Source: Lachnospiraceae bacterium (GTDB lineage Bacteria > Bacillota > Clostridia > Lachnospirales > Lachnospiraceae). From it: a DNA stretch of 28,394 bases. Numbering within the stretch: position 1 is the first letter of the stretch; every line of letters starts with the position of its first letter. The notes under the pieces are model-generated. The model did not search any database and was not told where the DNA came from. It saw only the letters and a program-made list of their open reading frames with translations. The position numbers and the translations under genes were made by a program. Of this stretch, positions 14,357 to 22,102 are shown in pieces. The DNA is taken from NCBI GenBank assembly GCA_900766575.1, contig CAAFVW010000076.1:1-28394 (forward strand). The letters are read 5' to 3'.

Positions 14357-15661
14357 ATGTATCGAATTACTATGGAAAAACTATTAAAATGGAAACAAAG
14401 CAAACGGCGGAAACCCCTGATCATCGAAGGCGCACGTCAGGTAGGAAAGACATGGCTGATGAAAGAATTCGGCAGACTGTCCTATGCAGATACCATATAT
14501 ATTAATTTTGACTCCAACTCCAGAATGGCAGAATTATTTGCTTCTGACCTGGATACCGACCGTTTGATTATGGGACTGGAATTATATGCCGGTCATAAAA
14601 TCGATGCCGATAATTCTCTCCTTATTTTTGATGAAGTACAGGAGGTTCCAAGAGCATTGGCCTCTCTCAAGTATTTCTGTGAAAATGCTCCGCAATACCA
14701 TATTGTATGCGCAGGTTCATTGCTCGGCATTGCCTTGCATCAGGGAACCTCTTTTCCGGTCGGCAAGGTTGATTTTCTAAAGCTTTATCCGCTTTCTTTC
14801 AAAGAGTTCTTAATGGCAACCGGCAACGAGCGTTTTGCTGAATTACTTGATCAGCAGGACTATCCGATGATTACAGCTTTTAAACAGACATACATTGATG
14901 CTTTAAAATATTATTATTATGTGGGCGGTATGCCGGAGGCCGTACAAAGCTTCGCTGAAAACAAAGATTTTAACGAAGTCCGCGATATTCAAAAACGAAT
15001 TCTTACAGCGTACGAACAGGATTTCTCCAAGCACGCTCCGAACGAAATTGTTCCAAGACTCCGTATGCTGTGGAACAGTATTCCTTCTCAATTAGCAAAG
15101 GAAAATAAAAAATTCATTTACGGACTCGTTCGGGAAGGTGCCCGTGCGAAAGACTATGAAACTGCACTTATGTGGCTTTGCGATTGTGGTCTTGTTCATA
15201 AAGTCAGTCGTGTAAATGCTGCCAATCTCCCACTGCGGGCATATGAAGATCTAAAGGCTTTCAAATTATTTGTAGTAGATGTCGGACTTCTCAGTTGTAT
15301 GTCCGGGCTCCGCCAGAAAACTTTGCTTGAGGGAAATGACCTGTTTGTAGAATTCAAGGGTGCGCTTACGGAACAATATGTCTGTCAGCAGCTAAAAACG
15401 ATTGATGACTTAAACGTTTATTATTACACCAATGACAGAGGATCCTGCGAGGTTGATTTTATTGTTGACACCGGTGAACAGATTATTCCTGTAGAAGTAA
15501 AAGCCGAAGTTAATCTCAGGGCCAAAAGTCTGAAAACTTATCAGGAAAAATTCTCTCCGGAGGTTTCTGTCCGCACATCTATGTCGGACTATAAAAAAGA
15601 AGACTGGCTCATCAATCTCCCCCTGTATGCAATAGCGCAAATCGCTAAAATATCTAATTAG
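14357..15661 (+). CDS. AAA-family ATPase with DUF4143 C-terminal domain
   Basis: This 434-residue protein has Walker A GARQVGKT (residues 25-32), Walker B LLIFDE (88-93) and sensor-like HIVCAGSLLG. The C-terminal half is a DUF4143 region that carries the nuclease-fold signature EVDF (365-368) plus VEVKAE (379-384), like the PD-(D/E)XK core. The family is common and multi-copy in gut Clostridia and archaea, but its function is not established. A strong AGGAGAGAGG ribosome site and its own promoter support expression. It stands alone on the plus strand among minus-strand genes and shares a terminator with convergent pheT. It appears more AT-rich than its neighbours by eye, which would fit acquisition by transfer. 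Confidence 0.88.
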   Translation: MYRITMEKLLKWKQSKRRKPLIIEGARQVGKTWLMKEFGRLSYADTIYINFDSNSRMAELFASDLDTDRLIMGLELYAGHKIDADNSLLIFDEVQEVPRALASLKYFCENAPQYHIVCAGSLLGIALHQGTSFPVGKVDFLKLYPLSFKEFLMATGNERFAELLDQQDYPMITAFKQTYIDALKYYYYVGGMPEAVQSFAENKDFNEVRDIQKRILTAYEQDFSKHAPNEIVPRLRMLWNSIPSQLAKENKKFIYGLVREGARAKDYETALMWLCDCGLVHKVSRVNAANLPLRAYEDLKAFKLFVVDVGLLSCMSGLRQKTLLEGNDLFVEFKGALTEQYVCQQLKTIDDLNVYYYTNDRGSCEVDFIVDTGEQIIPVEVKAEVNLRAKSLKTYQEKFSPEVSVRTSMSDYKKEDWLINLPLYAIAQIAKISN

Positions 15662-15681
15662 CATCTTAAAGATTGTTTGCA

Positions 15682-15709
15682 AAAAAACGCCCCTTTCGGA
15701 GCGTTTTTT
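15682..15709. terminator. Bidirectional terminator shared by the ATPase gene and pheT
   Basis: Arms AAAAAACGC (15682-15690) and GCGTTTTTT (15701-15709) flank a short C-rich loop. On the minus strand the loop forms a CC-GAAA-GG cap with a GNRA tetraloop, so it should be more stable for pheT. Runs of six T follow in both directions. Confidence 0.88.
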
Positions 15710-15711
15710 AA

Positions 15712-18132
15712 TTAAGATCTGAGTTCCACACCCAGTTTGTGGTTCAGGTTCTTGAGAATTTTCTTCACGTAGCCGTCGACTGCCTCTGTGGTGAATTCCT
15801 CGTCTTTCGGAGCGAAGGTCACGGTGAATGCCATGGACTTCTTCTCGGGGCCTACCTGTAATCCCTCATAGACATCGAAGAGTTCTACGGATTCTACGAA
15901 GCTGCTGGCTTCCTCGATTGCCTTCTCTACCTCACCGCAGGTAACGGATTTGTTCATTACCAACGCCAGATCTCTGGTCTCCTTTGCGAACTTGGAGATC
16001 GGCGTGAAGGCAGGAACCTTGCCGTATACAGGACGCAGAGCCTTCAGGTCAATCTCTGCAATGTATGCAGATTCACGCATATCTTCTTCCTTCTGGATCT
16101 CGTAGGTCAGCTGTCCCAGGTAGCCGATCTCCTCCCCGTTATACAGGACTTTTGCGGTACGATAGGGATGTAAGAAGGTCTTCTTATCCTCTACATATTC
16201 GAAACCAATAAACAGTGTCTCTGCCACAGTGTCAACCAGTCCCTTCAGGGTGAAGAAGCTCTCTTCCTTACCCCAGATACCGATACAGATGGTCTCTCTC
16301 TCGTCGGGATACTCGGTTAAAGGCAGCTCCTTAGGAATGAACTTGTTGCCGATCTCGTATACTCTGCCTTCCAGACAGCCGTTCTTCTGGTTGCGTGCGA
16401 TCGCATGAATCATCTGGGGGGCCAGTGTGGTACGCATCAGGGACAGATCCTCATTGATCGGATTGATCAGGCGGATTGCATGTCTCTCAGGCGCATCCTC
16501 AGGCAGATCTAACAGATTCAGATCGGAAGGAGAGAAGAAGGAATAATGTACACCCTCAAATGCTCCCTGCGCACACAGTGCTTTCTTGATTTTAAGTTCG
16601 GTCTTCTGCTTTGTATTCATGCCGCCACTGGTTACGGCTGCTGCCTTCAGGAAAGTAGGCGTAACATGGTCATAACCATACATACGGATGACTTCCTCTG
16701 CGATATCGGGATAAGATTCCATATCCTCACGATATGCAGGAACCTGAATGGTCAGCTCATCACCATTGATGACAGGCTGGAAGTTCAGGGATTTCAAGAT
16801 TCTCTCGATATCGGCGGTAGGTACTTCAATACCCAGTACACCGTTGACCTTCTTGATGCTCGCTTTCATCTCGGTAGGTTCAACAGAGTTGCCTGTGCTG
16901 ACCTCTACACGGGTAGAGGATACTTTACCACAGCCCAGTTCTTCTATCAGATGCAGTGCTCTCTTGCTGGCCATAACGGTCGCATACTCATCCACACCCT
17001 TCGCATATCTCTGGGAAGAATCGGAAGACTGTCCCAGTGCTCTGGAACTCTTACGGATATTGTCTCTTGCGAACTTCGCAGCCTCAAAGATGACAGCCTC
17101 TGTGGTATCACGGATCTCGGAATTCAGTCCACCCATGATACCTGCTAAAGCTACAGGCTTCACACCATCACAGATCACAAGGTTATTCTCGTTTAATTCA
17201 AACTCTTTTTCATCCAGCGTCATGATCTTTTCTTTGTCATGCGCACGTCTTACATGAATCGCATTGCCCTCGATATAGGAAGAGTCAAAAGCATGCATGG
17301 GCTGACCCAGCTCTTTTAAAATGTAGTTCGTGATATCTACCACATTGGAGATAGAACCGATACCGACCAGTGCCAGTCTCCGTTTCATCCATGCGGGAGA
17401 TTCTCCGATCTTTACATCGGTTACATAATGTGCGATATATCTGGGGCACAGATCCGGAGCATCCACGGTTACAGTGAATCCGTCCTTCGTGATGCCGCTC
17501 TCAGTGTAGTCCAGTGCCGGAGTTTTCACAGGTTTATTCAGGATAGCAGCTACTTCTCTGGCAATACCGAAGATACTCTCGCAGTCCGGTCTGTTCGCTG
17601 TAATGGCAATATCGAAAATCCAGTCATCCAACTGTAACAGCGGCTTAACATCTGCGCCAACCTCCGCCTCCTCCGGCAGTACCAGCAATCCGTTGTAGCC
17701 TGCACCGGGATACAGATCCTCGGTCAGTCCCAGTTCCGTACCGGAGCACAGCATACCGCAGGACTCATAACCGCGCAGCTTCCCTTTTTTGATCTTCATG
17801 GTTCCTTCAATCGTTACGTGATCTTTGGCGGTAGCATATACCTGTGCGCCTTCCAGTGCTACCGGATATTTGCCGCCTACATGTACGTTGTCCGCACCAC
17901 AGCAGATCTGCAGGGGTTCTGCGCCACCTACGTTTACCTTACATACATGCAAATGGGTCTCGGGGATCGGCTCGCACTCTTCTACCAGTCCGACTACAAC
18001 ACCACTGATCTCTTTACCTACTTCATAGGATTCCTCCACCTCGAATCCGCAGGAAAATAATTTTTCCTCCAGTTCCTTGGCTTCTATATCAATATCTACA
18101 TATTCTTTTAACCAACTCAAGGGTACTAACAT
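15712..18132 (-). CDS. pheT: Phenylalanine-tRNA ligase, beta subunit
   Basis: This 806-residue beta subunit of the alpha2-beta2 synthetase charges tRNA-Phe. In order there is the N-terminal LVPLSWLKEYVDIDI, a tRNA-binding (EMAP-like) domain near residues 38-150, the B3/B4 editing region (DFDIAITANRPDC-like near 170), the B5 domain near 410-480, a catalytic-like core, and the C-terminal anticodon-binding FDX-ACB domain from about 712. The length is normal. AAGGAGG precedes the ATG, and it follows pheS by 27 bp, under the same T-box. Confidence 0.97.
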   Translation of the reverse strand: MLVPLSWLKEYVDIDIEAKELEEKLFSCGFEVEESYEVGKEISGVVVGLVEECEPIPETHLHVCKVNVGGAEPLQICCGADNVHVGGKYPVALEGAQVYATAKDHVTIEGTMKIKKGKLRGYESCGMLCSGTELGLTEDLYPGAGYNGLLVLPEEAEVGADVKPLLQLDDWIFDIAITANRPDCESIFGIAREVAAILNKPVKTPALDYTESGITKDGFTVTVDAPDLCPRYIAHYVTDVKIGESPAWMKRRLALVGIGSISNVVDITNYILKELGQPMHAFDSSYIEGNAIHVRRAHDKEKIMTLDEKEFELNENNLVICDGVKPVALAGIMGGLNSEIRDTTEAVIFEAAKFARDNIRKSSRALGQSSDSSQRYAKGVDEYATVMASKRALHLIEELGCGKVSSTRVEVSTGNSVEPTEMKASIKKVNGVLGIEVPTADIERILKSLNFQPVINGDELTIQVPAYREDMESYPDIAEEVIRMYGYDHVTPTFLKAAAVTSGGMNTKQKTELKIKKALCAQGAFEGVHYSFFSPSDLNLLDLPEDAPERHAIRLINPINEDLSLMRTTLAPQMIHAIARNQKNGCLEGRVYEIGNKFIPKELPLTEYPDERETICIGIWGKEESFFTLKGLVDTVAETLFIGFEYVEDKKTFLHPYRTAKVLYNGEEIGYLGQLTYEIQKEEDMRESAYIAEIDLKALRPVYGKVPAFTPISKFAKETRDLALVMNKSVTCGEVEKAIEEASSFVESVELFDVYEGLQVGPEKKSMAFTVTFAPKDEEFTTEAVDGYVKKILKNLNHKLGVELRS

Positions 18133-18159
18133 ATCTTTTTCCTCCTTAATCTTTCCTCA

Positions 18160-19203
18160 TCAATCATCATTGATCTGATCCAGTACACGCATATCAGATT
18201 GATATAACAGCTTGATATTGTTAATACCGTACTTCAACATTGCCAGACGTTCGATACCGATACCGAATGCCAGTCCGCTGTATTCCCCGGAATCAATACC
18301 GCAGTTCTCCAAAACCTTCTTGTTGACAATACCTGCACCCAATACCTCGATCCAGCCGGTACCCTTGCACAGACGGCAGCCGCAGCCACCGCAGGCGAAG
18401 CAGCTTACATCCACCTCTACGGAAGGCTCGGTGAACGGGAAATAAGAAGGACGCAGTCTTGTGGTCGTGCCTTCACCGAAGATCTTCTGTACCAGTACTT
18501 CCAGCATACCCTTCAGGTCGCACAGAGTAATGGTCTTATCTACAACCAGGCCCTCCATCTGGGTGAACATCGGGGAGTGGGTTGCATCATCATCGGAACG
18601 GAATACTTTACCGGGGCTCAGGATCTTGATAGGAGGCTTCTGGCTCTCCATAACGTGAACCTGACCTGCGGAAGTCTGGGTTCTTAACAGGAATTCCGGG
18701 GACAGGTAGAAGGTATCCTGCATATCTCTCGCGGGATGATCCTGCGGAGTGTTCAATGCTGTAAAGTTGTAATAATCGGTCTCGATCTCGGTTCCCTCGT
18801 ATACGCTGAAGCCCATAGATGCGAAAATGTCGATCAACTGGTTACGCACCTGTGTCACCGGATGCAGATTGCCAATCTTGCGGCTCTTTGCCGGCATGGA
18901 GATGTCGATCTTCTCACTCTCATAGCGCAGCTCCATCTCTTTTTCTTTTAACTTTGCATTCAACTCATCAAAATGCTCGGTTGCCCAGGTCTTCAGTTCG
19001 TTGACTCTCTTACCGAAATCAGCCTTCTCTTCCTTGGGCACGGAACCCATCTGCTTCATCAGTCCTCCGATGATACCGTTTTTGTCGAGAATCGTTTTCT
19101 TGTACTCATACACGCCCTTGGTGTTCTCGATCTTCTCCAGTTGTTCCCGGATGTCGGCTTTGATCTGTTCGACTTTTTCATTCAATTCGTTTAAATCTGC
19201 CAT
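18160..19203 (-). CDS. pheS: Phenylalanine-tRNA ligase, alpha subunit
   Basis: This is the catalytic alpha subunit (347 residues from ATG 19203). It has an N-terminal coiled coil (ADLNELNEKVEQIKADIREQ), class II motif 2 FRSDDDATHSP, a substrate-site FTEPSVEVDVSCFACGG and motif 3 GLAFGIGIERLAML. The frame is open to 19251, but the ATG at 19203 has GAGGAG 4 bases away and matches family length. Expression is controlled by the T-box leader upstream. A cysteine-rich CFACGGCGCRLCKG segment is the usual variant in this group. Confidence 0.97.
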   Translation of the reverse strand: MADLNELNEKVEQIKADIREQLEKIENTKGVYEYKKTILDKNGIIGGLMKQMGSVPKEEKADFGKRVNELKTWATEHFDELNAKLKEKEMELRYESEKIDISMPAKSRKIGNLHPVTQVRNQLIDIFASMGFSVYEGTEIETDYYNFTALNTPQDHPARDMQDTFYLSPEFLLRTQTSAGQVHVMESQKPPIKILSPGKVFRSDDDATHSPMFTQMEGLVVDKTITLCDLKGMLEVLVQKIFGEGTTTRLRPSYFPFTEPSVEVDVSCFACGGCGCRLCKGTGWIEVLGAGIVNKKVLENCGIDSGEYSGLAFGIGIERLAMLKYGINNIKLLYQSDMRVLDQINDD

Positions 19204-19294
19204 CTTACTCCTCATTTCTGTGTGCTTATGCACACTGTGCCTCTTGCACACGTATTTTTACTTGTGCCTGGGATGGGTATGTTGCCTTGCTCTA

Positions 19295-19362
19295 TTGTAA
19301 CTACTCAGAGCCTCATTCGCAAAATCGCATCTTTGATGCTTACTTTTTGCGAATAGTTACAA
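19295..19362 (-). repeat. Long imperfect palindrome between the T-box terminator and pheS
   Basis: Three nested arm pairs are perfect: TTGTAACTA/TAGTTACAA (19295-19303 and 19354-19362), TTCGCAAAA/TTTTGCGAA (19316-19324 and 19345-19353) and GCATC/GATGC (19327-19331 and 19335-19339). A 12-base bulge lies on one side only. It sits directly after the terminator U-run. The build is that of a dispersed palindromic element (MITE-like) or a second leader structure. A separate GTGTGC-ttat-GCACAC hairpin (19220-19235) lies just before the pheS ribosome site. Confidence 0.7.
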
Positions 19363-19638
19363 AAAAACGCGGATACAAATTCACCCCATTGGGACGAATT
19401 CATATCCGCGGTACCACCCAAATTCCTTATGTGAAAACTACATTTAAGTTCACGATAAGACTCTTAACTCACGTAACGAGTGAGGAACGTCATACCCTAC
19501 CAAATCTTATTGACTCTTCCGGTATGCGGCTCGCGTGTGAATTTCGATTCCAGTTGAACCTCAGGAAGCTTTTCAGCCGGTGAACTTCCCTCTCTGTCAG
19601 GAAAAAAGAATCTTACTGTGCACGTTCATTGCCTTTAC
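19361..19638 (-). promoter_or_regulatory. T-box riboswitch leader (tRNA-Phe) of pheST
   Basis: The leader reads uncharged tRNA-Phe. The conserved T-box sequence GGGTGGTACCGCGG is present on the minus strand at 19406-19419. The terminator pairs CGCGGATA (19403-19410) with TATCCGCG (19368-19375), followed by seven T (19361-19367). In Stem I, GATTC/GAATC and CGTG/CACG helices enclose an AGTAA loop-E side and the specifier TTC at 19539-19541 (a UUC Phe codon), followed by a purine. Low charging of tRNA-Phe would favour antitermination and raise PheST. The specifier matches the downstream genes. Confidence 0.96.
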
Positions 19639-19644
19639 CTTGAT

Positions 19645-19674
19645 ATGATAATACCGAAATAGCGGAAATGTCAA
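19645..19674 (-). promoter_or_regulatory. Promoter of the pheST T-box leader
   Basis: TTGACA (19669-19674) and TATCAT (19645-19650) are 18 bases apart on the minus strand, placing the start at about 19638. Confidence 0.7.
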
Positions 19675-19711
19675 GGTTTTTACCCGTACAATCTATGATT
19701 TTATTGCACTG

Positions 19712-20704
19712 TTAACCGTTCTCTTTGATCTCCAACATGAGCAGTTCCATAGTCAGGTCGAAGTTTACATTGGCATCCAGACGTCTCTTGGCCTTATCCA
19801 ATGCTTCGATGACTTCCTCGATTCCTTCATAGCTGCTGCGCTGTGCCACGCGGCGAATAGCACTGATCTCTTCCCGGAAGACTAAGTGATTTACGTCACT
19901 GGTTGCCTTAAACAAAAGCACATCCCGATACCAGATAGCGATCAGATCCAGGTAATCATTGATCTGGAGCTTATATTCCGTGATCTTTTTGATTGCCACC
20001 GTAATCTCATTCAGATCCATATCCTGAATGTATTTTAACAGTGACAACGCCTCATTTTTGATATTATCAAAATCTTCACTGGAGGCCAGGGATTTTGCCT
20101 TGCCGATATTGCCTCTGGCAAATGCGACACACACCTCTGCCTTATAATCCGGTATCTGCAACTGCTGCATCAGGTACTTCCGCACCAGATCATCCGCTAC
20201 CGGCTTCATATTCAATACCACACAGCGGCTCAAAATGGTAGGCAGCAAAGCATTCACATTTGAGGTCAGCAGCATGATCACTGCGTATTCAGGCGGCTCC
20301 TCCAACGTTTTCAGAATCGCATTCTGCGCCTGCGGCGTCATCTTCTCCGCCTCATTCATGATATATATTTTGTGAGGGCTGCTGTAGGGCTTGATGGCAA
20401 TATCGTTATTGATCTGCGCACGGATGTCATCAACGCTGATGGTATTCGGCTTCTCATGGCTGACATAGATGATATCCGGCTGGTTGTCCGATAACGCCTG
20501 CTTGCAGGAATGGCATTCCTGGCAGGGCTCCGTCCCGCCCTTTTCACACTGTAAGGTCATGGCAAATACTCTGGCAATGAATTCCTTGCCGGAAGATTTT
20601 TCGCCGTTGATAATATAAGCATGGGAAATCTTTTTCGCCGAAATGGCGTTCTGTAAATGTTCTTTGATCTGTTCCTGACCGATAATGTCATGAAATGTTG
20701 CCAT
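19712..20704 (-). CDS. holB: DNA polymerase III delta' subunit
   Basis: This 330-residue clamp-loader subunit has an AAA fold: HDIIGQEQIKEHLQNAI at the start, a P-loop-like GEKSSGKE at residues 34-41, a zinc cluster of cysteines at 53, 61, 64 and 67, EAEKMTPQAQNAILKTLEEP and the LLTSNVNALLPTILSRC arginine-finger segment. AGGGGG lies 7 bases before the ATG, and the ATG overlaps the stop of a 31-codon ORF (TAATG). Its position next to yaaR matches the conserved cluster, but ricT, normally adjacent, is 6 kb away here. Confidence 0.95.
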   Translation of the reverse strand: MATFHDIIGQEQIKEHLQNAISAKKISHAYIINGEKSSGKEFIARVFAMTLQCEKGGTEPCQECHSCKQALSDNQPDIIYVSHEKPNTISVDDIRAQINNDIAIKPYSSPHKIYIMNEAEKMTPQAQNAILKTLEEPPEYAVIMLLTSNVNALLPTILSRCVVLNMKPVADDLVRKYLMQQLQIPDYKAEVCVAFARGNIGKAKSLASSEDFDNIKNEALSLLKYIQDMDLNEITVAIKKITEYKLQINDYLDLIAIWYRDVLLFKATSDVNHLVFREEISAIRRVAQRSSYEGIEEVIEALDKAKRRLDANVNFDLTMELLMLEIKENG

Positions 20705-20799
20705 TAGTATTCCCCCTGTCTGTACCTTATCGACTTTTCGCTTCTTCCCTTATCGTACTGCCTTCTGTCAAATCGCGCAAGCTTTTCCTGTATTTTCAT
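20704..20799 (-). CDS. Candidate 31-residue basic microprotein between yaaR and holB
   Basis: The minus strand from ATG 20799 to TAA 20704 encodes 31 residues starting MKIQEKLARFDRRQYDKGRS and ending RQGEY, rich in Arg and Lys. Its ATG overlaps the yaaR stop (TGATG) and its stop overlaps the holB start (TAATG), so it fills the gap exactly and would couple translation of the two neighbours. There is no strong ribosome site of its own. It may be a real small protein, a coupling device or chance. Confidence 0.4.
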   Translation of the reverse strand: MKIQEKLARFDRRQYDKGRSEKSIRYRQGEY

Positions 20800-21239
20800 C
20801 AGGTGAAAATATCCAGCAAAAGTCCCCGAATCTCCCCGATCTTATTCAGGATCGCGAGATTATCCTTCTCGTCCTTCATCAGTTCCTGTGCCAGCTGATC
20901 CAGATTCTCATCCACCAGACGGATAATACCATATACTCTGTGCCGGCCTCTCCGGTCCAGGAAGTTCTCTCTGGAAAAAGAATGGGATCTCGTCACGACT
21001 TCGTTCAGGAATTCCTTGACCAGTCCGCGGTAATGCCGCATATCCTTCACATCACGACGCTTCGCCAGCTTTTCTCCCTCTGTCGTGATCTCTGCCATGA
21101 GATTTGTCAATCGCTCCTGGAGCTCCGCTTCCTCCACATGGCTCGCCAACATGAACTTGAAACTGCCGTCTGTGGGCGCAGTATTCTGTGTCTGCTCCAC
21201 CGGAGCAGGCTGCTGTATCTGATTGACTCTCATTTCCAT
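20799..21239 (-). CDS. yaaR: YaaR/DUF327 family protein
   Basis: This 146-residue soluble protein of unknown function matches the DUF327 family: RDVKDMRHYRGLVKEFLNEV, then RRGRHRVYGIIRLVDENLDQ and a helical C terminus. AGAGGTGGG precedes the ATG. Its place between the nucleotide-kinase-like gene and holB is the same as in B. subtilis (tmk-yaaQ-yaaR-holB), supporting the call. Confidence 0.88.
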   Translation of the reverse strand: MEMRVNQIQQPAPVEQTQNTAPTDGSFKFMLASHVEEAELQERLTNLMAEITTEGEKLAKRRDVKDMRHYRGLVKEFLNEVVTRSHSFSRENFLDRRGRHRVYGIIRLVDENLDQLAQELMKDEKDNLAILNKIGEIRGLLLDIFT

Positions 21240-21339
21240 ACGCCCACCTCTTTTTGTCTAGCAACTTATTTTAGAATCCATTGATTCCTCATATGTATCC
21301 GAACCAATAGGGTATTGCCCTTATAATCATATTTTTCGG

Positions 21340-21927
21340 TCAGATTCCGGCTTCTCTTAAGTACTTCGTAATATCCTTCAGACATTTTGTGAGATCTGTA
21401 TTTTCAAATCGTTCCCGGATGCCTGCTGCCACCAGCTTCTCCTCGGAAAAGTCCGCGCTGTCAGCGAGGAATCTGCGGCACATCTCCTCATATTTCGGCT
21501 TCTCCTGACGAAGCTCTCTGTCCAATGCCCGCTGTAAGCGCACTCCGTCATCCAGTTCAATATAGACCGGAAGGATTGCCTCAGTTCCGAAATATGCAAT
21601 CATTTTCTCATAACCTTCCAGCGTTCCGATCATGAGATAATTCCGGTTCTCCAGATCAATCTGCCCGTCATCCACCGTAAAGTAGCGCCAGATACCATAG
21701 ACCGTATCGTAAGCCCTGTCCTCAATGATCTTTCCCTGATCCTTCAAAGCCTGAAACCCTGCCTCGTCAGTGAAAAAATATTCCACACCGTTCTGTTCTC
21801 CGTCACGGATCGGTCTTGTCGTGTAAGGCACGATAGTCCGAAGATCCATCGTGCCTTTCATTAATTCTTTGAATATGGTGTCTTTCCCGGAAGAACTTTT
21901 TCCGCAAAGATACACTATTTTACCCAT
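21340..21927 (-). CDS. Guanylate-kinase-like protein
   Basis: This 195-residue nucleotide-kinase-fold protein has a P-loop CGKSSSGKD (residues 8-16), which differs from the usual GPSGxGKS of Gmk. It also has the GMP-binding signature YTTRPIRDGEQNGVEYFF, which is Gmk-like, and a GYEKMIAYFG lid region. ATG 21927 is preferred over the upstream open frame because it begins the fold and has GAGAG just before. It sits where tmk lies in the Bacillus cluster. It may be a second Gmk paralogue with altered substrate; the main gmk would then be elsewhere in the genome. Confidence 0.82.
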   Translation of the reverse strand: MGKIVYLCGKSSSGKDTIFKELMKGTMDLRTIVPYTTRPIRDGEQNGVEYFFTDEAGFQALKDQGKIIEDRAYDTVYGIWRYFTVDDGQIDLENRNYLMIGTLEGYEKMIAYFGTEAILPVYIELDDGVRLQRALDRELRQEKPKYEEMCRRFLADSADFSEEKLVAAGIRERFENTDLTKCLKDITKYLREAGI

Positions 21928-22055
21928 AGTTCTCTCGTTTCTCTTTCTTATTGCCATACCGAATTTATTTTTAATCGTCCTGCCATTACCCTGCTGTATG
22001 ATTTATTCTATCCGCAATATCTTCTGCATGACATTTATTTTGTAATACAGTTATA

Positions 22056-22084
22056 ACTATACGCTTTTTACGATTACTTAGCAA
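22056..22084 (-). promoter_or_regulatory. Promoter of the gmk-like/yaaR/holB operon
   Basis: TTGCTA (22079-22084) and TATAGT (22056-22061) are 17 bases apart on the minus strand. A perfect 10-bp palindrome AGTTATAACT (22049-22058) overlaps the -10 and the start point and could be an operator. The rest of the 175-bp gap shows no gene. Confidence 0.6.
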
Positions 22085-22102
22085 CAACTGTATCCATTTT
22101 CA

